64,000 nucleotides of DNA, from the NCBI GenBank assembly GCA_934047225.1, contig OW203983.1, positions 2,728,001 to 2,792,000 of the forward strand, read 5' to 3'. Of the stretch, positions 56,881 through 64,000 are shown piece after piece (position 1 is the first letter of the stretch; every line of letters begins with the position of its first letter). This DNA comes from Ypsolopha sequella (lineage: Eukaryota; Arthropoda; Insecta; Lepidoptera; Ypsolophidae). The position numbers and the translations under genes are program-made. Under the pieces are notes generated by a model that was given only the letters and a program-made list of their open reading frames with translations, was not told the origin of the DNA and searched no databases.

Positions 56881-57555
56881 CTATCTGACACTACGAATAT
56901 GAAATTTTGACACTAGTTTACTTTTATCATGGAGACGCTCGTTAAAAAGCATTTTACAAAATTCAACCTTGGAGGGGGTAAAACACGAAATAAGAAATTA
57001 CATAGACGCAAAAGCAATAATACGGTAGCGAGTGACAAACAATTCTGCACCTACTGTGTTCGGAACCCTTATTTTTATTGATTACTTGTTGTTTTACTTT
57101 AGAGTACTTACCCGTACAACAATCTGACCAAAGAAATTCTTTATTATTTTTTATTCTTTATTGTAGACAGAAACACGAACAAAAACAGTTACAGAATGTA
57201 CATATGGGTGAGCTTTTTTCCAATAAGAGATTTCCTACATGGTCATTACACGTGCACTAAAATAAAGTTTGTCTAAAAAATTACCTAAACATTTAATAAT
57301 ATAAAATATACAATATACAACGTGAAATTTAAGTCATTTTGTTAACGAAAACTGGTGACAGTACTCGTCCATATGAACAACTTTTACTATGAAGCCAACC
57401 CTGAAATCGTGAAAAAAAAAACAGCTGTTTCATACATTTGGGTCAAGTAGGTATGTAACTTTTCTATAAAAATTATAAAAAAAATAAAAAAATTTAAGTA
57501 AATATCACCAATTTAAAACAGAAATAGTAAATTTTTTTTAAATGTCGGTATCGAC
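56881..57555. other. No gene recognised
   Basis: AT-rich. 57383-57405 (AACAACTTTTACTATGAAGC) matches part of the MITE at 30175-30381. Confidence 0.4.
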
Positions 57556-57969
57556 TTAAGAGCTTATCTTCCAATGAATGGCATTGTTATCTATTGTTAA
57601 GTTCGACCGCTAATTAGCAGTGCATAACGAAACGTATAAACAACAAAATGTTAATAGCAACTTTACCACCTAAATAAAAAGGCTCAAATTTGAATGGCAA
57701 TGCATTCCATATAATAGTACTTTTAAAAATTGAAAGCCGCAGCCAAGTATTGTTTTGTGTGTCAGTTACAGGATGATTAAGGCTTTCGGATCTTAGTATT
57801 ATATAGAGTACGCAGGCACTACAAGCCTAAGTCGCTACCTAGTTTCGACATGGTATACTTATCTGTGTTTTATTCGGGATATTTCATAAATTTGACCCTG
57901 GCCTGCGTTTATTGGGTTTTGATTGCTTACTATTTGGATTTTTGTGAAAAGTGCGCTTGAAAAGTCTTT

Positions 57970-58057
57970 TTAAAACTTGGTTTAAGGATCAATTACTGCC
58001 AAATATACCAGAAGGGAGTATCATCATGATGGATAATGCTTCATACCATTCGCGGTA
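57970..58057 (+). pseudogene. DDE transposase catalytic-core fragment
   Basis: Frame reads WFKDQLLPNIPEGSIIMMDN then ASYHSR. The second catalytic Asp lies in MDNASYHS, a hallmark of IS630/Tc1-related DDE proteins found in arthropods. The N-terminal part upstream (57780-57960) is unreadable, and a stop follows directly after SR. Inactive. Confidence 0.65.
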
Positions 58058-58059
58058 GA

Positions 58060-59128
58060 AAGAATTAGTATTCTGCACAAATACAAGAAAAGGATTAAAG
58101 GCACAAATACAAGCAATGATGAAAAACTACAGTTCCTTGTAAAAGCGACACAGCCTTCAGCGGAACGTAGCTGCATACACAGTAGCTGCCTGCTGTGTAG
58201 GTCATCTGCAACTCCGGCTTTTCCGGACACTCCGCCTATACTGACCCCTCAAGATCTGCATACGTCTATGGGCCTCTCACCATCTCAGAGACACCTTGGC
58301 ATGACTATGACATCACCCGCACAGGAGCACACCTCTGTCACTGGTCTGAAAGTGTCCCCAGGCTCTCCTGAAGTGCCAGTGCCCCCGTCCGTGTCCGGAG
58401 GTGAGGACTGTCAGCGTTACCAGCGTCCCAAAACACCGGTCTCCACACCTCAACCTAAGAGCAAGGCTACCCGTCTAAGGCAACGTCACCGTTCTGCTCG
58501 CCTTCGTCGAGGCTCCGGTCATGGCGCAGAACCATCATCCACTCCTGCAGTGGAAACCGCGTCAGATCATGCACCTACGTCTAACGCGCTGCCCACGACC
58601 AGCTCTTCCCCTCAGCCCTCTGAGCCCTTGTCGGTTGCTACGTCAGCGACTGGATCCTCGGCGTCGCAAGGACAAAATACTGTTGTGTTTACAGACACTA
58701 TTGGAAAAAACTTAGGGCCCTTATTAGGAAATAAACTTGTGCAGAAAGTCACCAATATTTGCATGCCAGGTGCATCTTTCATACAAATTGTAGAACGTTT
58801 GCTTAAAATGGAATATAAATTAAATACTACCATTGTTATGTTGATAGAAAATAGTTGATAACACAAAGTGACCTTATTAAATATCTCGAGCTAATGTTAC
58901 AGCTTAGGGTTAAAAAAATCATTATTTGTGAATTCCCTTATTCAAAATTACTTACAGGGTCACAAAAAACTAATTTATATAATTTGAATATGTGCATGCA
59001 CAACTTCTCAGCGTGTCACAGTGACAAAGTGCACTACTTTAAAACGAATATCCACATTCGTAATTTTTTTTGACAGAAGGTACTTTGTACCTTCCAAATT
59101 ATTATAAAAAACAATTAGCTTCTAAGTC
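58060..59128 (+). CDS. Ser/Pro-rich ORF with possible SGNH-like tail
   Basis: Open from just after the transposase piece, with an ATG at 58268, to TGA at 58856 (196 codons from the ATG). Residues 1-140 are Ser/Pro/Thr-rich with a basic patch (KATRLRQRHRSARLRRGSGH). Residues 145-196 read VVFTDTIGKNLGPLLGNKL and CMPGASFIQIVERLLK, a pattern like an SGNH/GDSL esterase fold. After a one-base frameshift at about 58855 it continues (DLIKYLELMLQLRVKKIIIC, PYSKLLTG, DKVHYFKTNIHIRNFF) to about 59128. GC content is far above its surroundings up to 58700. It may be the ORF1 of a non-LTR retrotransposon or a gene fragment carried by the element. Function unproven; frame broken. Confidence 0.45.
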
Positions 59129-59265
59129 ATTGGAATAATCGTTGTAGTCATGTCCAAAACATAGAAAGTTCAATGGTCCAAAATTATAGCCATACTGCGG
59201 TTATTATTGAAGTTACAGACAGCGACAGTGACGATGAATCTGACGAATCACATTCCGAGGACTAG
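59128..59265 (+). pseudogene. DDE transposase C-terminal tail
   Basis: Frame reads NNRCSHVQNIESSMV then IIEVTDSDSDDESDESHSED and a stop. A WxxxxxHV segment followed by an acidic Ser/Asp tail is the usual end of the transposase type seen at 57970. The intervening 150 or so residues, including the third acidic catalytic residue, have been replaced by the 58060-59128 ORF. Confidence 0.5.
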
Positions 59266-59754
59266 ACTACGTTTATATTTAAAACACATTTCTTTTTTGG
59301 TTGTTTCTTTTTTTTTTTTATGTAACTTTGATAATTATCGTAGATTGCAGCCATACAATGTTTTTTTTGTATTTGTAGGTACTGACTGGTTTTTGTTGGA
59401 ATTATATAAGTAAGTGTAAGTAAGCAAAGTTATTTAATAAACAACAAATGTGTGTTAAATTAAAGTTTCAGAGAGACAAATAAACTTTTTTAAACTTAAA
59501 TGCTGTTTTTCTAATAACATGCATGTAAAATTATGCAAAAATCTTAAATAGTTTCACTACCTGTACCTTGCTGCCGCTTCAAAAAGTACTATCTGGAATG
59601 CGTTGCCGTTCAAATTTGAGCCTTTTTGTTCAGCTGGTAAAGCTGCTATTAACATAAAATATATTGTTGTTTATACGTTTCGTTGTACACTGCCAATTAG
59701 CAGTCGAACTTAACAATAGATAACATTTCCATTCATTGGAAGATACGCTCTTAA

Positions 59755-59999
59755 GTCCATTCACATATAACACATTTAAAAAAAAATCTACTTTACAAGA
59801 TTATGGAAAACTTCTACCACAGTCATACCAACAGTGATATATGGGCAAAATTGTACATAGATACAGGGACATGTAAAATGCTATATTAAACTTACACATT
59901 ATACAAAAAAAAGTTGCCAAGGTAACCGGGAGAAAGTGTATTCTTAAGTAAGTTTAAAAGGCAGGATAAAATATGAAAATTTCGGCGAAGACGGATTAG
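59755..59999. other. No gene recognised
   Basis: AT-rich, no match. Confidence 0.35.
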
Positions 60000-60115
60000 C
60001 AACCATTTTAATTTTCTTTGCGAAAATGAGAGACATGATCAAATTTACGAAGACCAAAGATAAATCGGATCCCTAAGTTTTGAAAACGTACAAGTTCATT
60101 TAACAAGTAATCGGA
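60000..60115 (-). pseudogene. Jockey/CR1-like reverse transcriptase scrap
   Basis: LVRFQNLGIRFIFGLRKFDH and VSHFRKEN on the minus strand match the segment AIRFIFGLRKFDHISEF of the LINE at 42832-43140. Confidence 0.7.
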
Positions 60116-60146
60116 ACCGTAATTAACCGGACGGTGGACAAAGGCC

Positions 60147-60300
60147 AGTGCTGCTAGATTAGCGCATTTCGCGCCAGATCTAGCGCTTTTTTTGACCACT
60201 AAGCGCTCAAAAATCTTTAAATGATGATAACTTTTTCTTCCGACACCTAATTTTAATGTAACAAAGCCTATATTCTAATCAAAATTATGCTCTGTCTACC
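60147..60300 (+). mobile_element. hAT left-end fragment
   Basis: CAGTGCTGCTAGATTAGCGC and CGCCAGATCTAGCGCTTTTT parallel the left tip of the hAT at 23401. No right terminus before the 3-kb element. Confidence 0.5.
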
Positions 60301-60493
60301 TGTGAAAACTACATGAAAATCCGTTCAGTAGTGTCTGAGATGTGCGCGAACAAACAAACAGACATACAGACAGAAAAGAATTCCAAAAATCGTTTCTCGT
60401 GTTCTTTTACTCTTTTTTAGTCACCCCCTTTCTATTTTTATTACTTTTCCTAAATGTACAGACACACCGGGTTCTACTCTTTTATTATATCTA

Positions 60494-63335
60494 TTAAGGC
60501 CCCAGACTCTCTTTGCAACATTTCGCTTTCATCTTACCTGAGGCTCTAGAAGTGGCGCTCCCCCCGCTGCATTAAGATGTTAGAGACCGCACCTGAATGT
60601 TGCTCTACTTCGTTAAATGAGTGTACGATTACTTAAAATTTGACATGTGAAGATTTTTAATTATTCAAGTAACGGTAATTTACAAAGTTTGGTTTGTTTA
60701 TCGGAACAAACAAAATGAATTTGCAAAAGCAAAATAAACAAAAGTAAATCTATCTGGAATAGATGGCTTATTGGTAGCAGTAAAAGTGATTAGTATTTAG
60801 ACACAATACATTTTATAGGTCATGCAATTATTTGCAAATTTTTACCGAAGGGGTGTCAAGAGGTGTTCCGAGTGTGAGCTGTGAGATGCAAGTCATAAGT
60901 CCATCCATACGTGTACCTATAAGTACACCCGCGTTTCTCTGACGATTATTACGTCTCAACGTGATGAGCCCTATCGCTCTAAGGAAACCTGCATGCCCTA
61001 AAAAGCGTGTAGTTGTGCCCGAAAATTTCTTTATTCATCAAGATTTTCATTTAACTAATGTCTGACATAAAAAATACCTTTATAAAATTTGAAATGTAGA
61101 AAATTAATAATCAAATCGTAACAATGAAAACATTCAAAATTATGTATTCCTAATACTCACACACATATTACAATCAGTTCTTTAAGTAATATAATATCAA
61201 AAATAGAAACCCTTACGGTAATTAAGTGTCTGTCGGTTTGTGTGTCCATGATTATGACTAAGGTGCAATAAAAAAGGTAAAAAATTTAGTTTTAGAAATG
61301 TGATGTTTTAATGATAAGAACCGCAACTGCGTACGTTCTTTTGTTTTGATGCATTATTGTCTAGCACGTTGTTATCTCGACTGTCGGTTTTAGTGACTTC
61401 GATAGCTTTTTAATATATTTTAAATAAAAGTAAGTAAAGTAATAAAAAGGATGTAGCTTCGGCTTTAGTTATTCCAAAAAGTGGCGACAGCGGTGCTGGT
61501 ATAAAATTTGTGTCACGCCATCCCCGTGGGTTTTATAGACCACAACTTCTAAAATACGGCTTTACGGGTTTTCGAATTAACACACATTAACATAACTTAA
61601 TCTAAGCAAATTAGGGCATGCAATTATTCGCAGATTTTTACTATCCGGATAACGGATAATGTATTATCCGGATAACCGGATACTTATGGTAAAAATTAAG
61701 CTAAAATTAATTTAATAAAAGCTCCGAAAACTAAATTAAAACCGCCCAAAAAAACGGCCTACCGCAAATATCTTGAAAAAAAACTGGCCAAGGGCGAGTC
61801 AGACTCTAGTCAGAACCTAGGGTTCCGTATTGTGGATGATAAAATTTATAATTTTTTTTCGTGAATTTCTCAACCGCTTTATTTTTTCTGTAATTTTTAC
61901 GTAAAAGCATATTACCATGATTTTTTTCATATTTTTCGGTGCACCAGTTTTGGAGATAAGAGGGGGGACATACATTTTTTTATAGATTTTCAAGGATTTC
62001 TCGAAATAGATGGAATTAAATATAGCCAAACTATATATTATTACAATAAGCTTTTTAATACCTACAATGTGATACCCATATTGTATTTTTATAAATGTTT
62101 TTTTTTTATTTATTTTACTTTTTTTATATTTTTAAATCACTATAGTTTTCCCGGTTATTGGTCAGTTATGACAGTTATATTTTTATGGTCAGTTATATTT
62201 TTCGGTCTACCAGTTTCGGACATACACGTTATTGTAGTTTTTTTGAAGATTTCACAAAACCAGTGCCAGTAAATATAGTAAAAGTATATATTTTTACAAT
62301 CACCTTTTTAGTGTCTACAGTTTGATACCCATATTGTATTTTTAGGATATTTTTTATTTTTCTCACTTTTGTTTTGAAAATATTTTAAACAATTTCAAAT
62401 TTTTCATATTTTTTTTACAATGTAATATGTAGGCAAATTAATGCTATTTTTGTGCCAAACTACATTTCTTTATCTTGATAGTGCTAAAGTTATGATGCTG
62501 TGAAATACGGACGGACGTAGATTAGACTTTATTTTATCGAAACAGGGATTTCTTAAAATATTCAAAAAATATTTTATCCATAGTTGTTTACTTATTAAAT
62601 GATAAGTGCAATATTCAAGTAGAGCAACTTTAATGATACAGTTCGCTTCTCCATAAGAATCTACACGAGGGAAAGGGAGCAACCGTGCGAGCGAGAGGTA
62701 AAATGACGTCGAGCTACACAACACACGTCTGAACGCTGCGATGTCCCAGCGAAACTGAGGGAAATATCGACGCGTTTTGTGTTTTAAACTCTCGATAAGT
62801 TTCGATTTGATAAAATCTTCTTAAAATAATTTTTTAAATACCGTTTTTTGTTATTTCACTAATTAATAGTTCTATTCTACGTGTTTTAAATTTGACTACG
62901 CTAAACGATAGTTTTCTACTAGAAAAAAAATATTTTATCAGTGGTTGAATTCATAAAATCACAACTAGTTAAAGCACTCGAAATAAGAAAACTAAAGTAT
63001 TATCCAAAAAAGTAACCAGGTAAGATTATTGTTGAAGATATGGGAATAAATGTTACCTGAATAAATTTCTTGTTTTTGTCATAATTTTTACGTGACGTGT
63101 GCATGAATGAGACTCTCAACGCGTATAACATAAATAAAGGTATGTTTAAAGCCTAAAAAACCTATTAAAAGTAGCATTAAAGTAAAGGAAAAAATAAGTT
63201 TTGAAATCTTCAAATTCCACACTATAAATTAACGTAAAATGTATTTTATTTATTGCTTTCTTACTAACTAAAATAAAATCTTTCTTTTCTGATAATTCTG
63301 CAAGAATACTGATTTTTAGGGGACTGGAGCCTTAA
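60494..63335 (+). mobile_element. 3-kb TTAA element, copy 2
   Basis: TTAAGGCCCCAGACTCTC to GACTGGAGCCTTAA, 2842 bp, nearly identical to 32539-35588. It lacks that copy's 290-bp retroposed insert but has a private segment of about 58 bases at 61541-61598. The repeat CTGGCCAAGGGCGAGTCAGA lies at 61785. The 84-codon minus ORF (62470-62724) corresponds to the one in copy 1. Confidence 0.85.
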
Positions 63336-64000
63336 TTGACATCGATTTTATTAAAAAGAAAAAGTACGTTTTACGCGACAAATATTGTGTAGGTGTTTAC
63401 TGTTAATTATATCATGCGCTGATCTTCATTTCTATACTTTTGTTCGCTTTATTTCAGAATAAATTTAAACTCCGGCAATTAGGGAGCAACTACAAGAACT
63501 TAAAGCCACTATATTTCACCTTAACCACAATAAATCGGATAATGACCCCACTTCATTCAGAAATGAATCCACTTGATTCATAAAAAAACGAGAATTAATT
63601 CAAGGTTGTATCTGTTACGATATTGCTCTATTTAAAAAAATAAAGTTAATTCACTATTTATGATAATTGACCATCTTATATAAAGCAACAAATTGTTTTA
63701 TATCGTAACTTTTAGACGCTAATCCATATTCATATAATGTACTTGCTCTGTTCACACCTGACTGAAGTACGAATACGGGTAATAATCGTAAACTTTGCTA
63801 AGTAATATAAAGTTCGCAAAAGTGATGGCAAAATGTCCATGCATTATACAGATCACATCGCGAATTAAATAAGTGGAATCTGGCGTGTGATACACGGTAA
63901 ATACAGAGCTGTTACTTTTTTTCAACATATAAACCTTTTAGCACAGACTAATCCGATTGTGCGTTCGAATGTATATTATATATCGCAAGTAATTAATTAA
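63336..64000. other. No gene recognised
   Basis: AT-rich to the window edge, no ORF or repeat match. Confidence 0.4.

Larger units (their letters stand above)
57556..59754 (+). mobile_element. TTAA element with about 200-bp inverted repeats
   Basis: TTAAGAGCTTATCTTCCAAT at the left is inverted at the right, ending in ATACGCTCTTAA. The arms (57556-57770 and 59565-59754) share TTATCTATTGTTAAGTTCGA and ACGAAACGTATAAACAAC blocks. Inside are two pieces of a DDE transposase and an unrelated ORF (separate entries). Confidence 0.8.

Overview
This is eukaryotic, AT-rich nuclear DNA, almost certainly from a moth or butterfly (Lepidoptera). I infer that from dispersed repeats I recognise in lepidopteran genomes: the block containing AACCGGCCAAGTGCGAGTC with its AGGGTTCCGTA ends, the GTAGGCAGAGACTACATATT block, the ACGCGGACGAAGTCG...GCTAGT Helitron-type terminus, and RTE and Jockey/CR1-like reverse transcriptase remnants. 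There are no bacterial operons, rRNA genes or CRISPR arrays. Nearly every open reading frame is short and lies inside a repeat. The window is a repeat graveyard (intergenic, intronic or sex-chromosome-like) with at most one plausible host gene.

The dominant theme is DNA transposons. At least ten different repeat families end in TTAAGG or TTAAGA and the mirror CCTTAA or TCTTAA. They are often concatenated so that neighbours share one TTAA (1-1232, 22030-23334, 35585-36064, 46144-46152, 52848-53697). One of them (7191-9430) sits inside another family and duplicates TTAA relative to intact copies. It carries a 1-kb array of a CpG-dense octamer. A 3-kb TTAA-ended element is present twice (32539-35588 and 60494-63335). 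A 2.2-kb TTAA-ended element (57556-59754) carries two pieces of a DDE transposase separated by a Ser/Pro-rich ORF with a possible esterase-like C-terminus.

A second theme is hAT-type elements. Five have clean terminal inverted repeats and perfect 8-bp target duplications: 9804-10040, 22894-23312, 23401-23924, 37198-38098 and 47463-48163. Decayed protein remnants include hAT, mariner, Tc1-like, RTE and Jockey/CR1-like fragments, all broken by stops, frameshifts or truncation. Tandem arrays include an octamer array (7519-8548), 68-bp monomers in a dimeric higher-order pattern (12649-13260) and a 29-bp minisatellite split by a hAT insertion (46523-48405).

The best candidate for a host gene is on the minus strand at 15054-15846, possibly extending to 16526. 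Short GC-richer open exons there are joined by canonical splice sites in compatible phases and end in a stop. I do not recognise the product. All superfamily assignments come from termini, target duplications and remembered protein motifs, not from searches.
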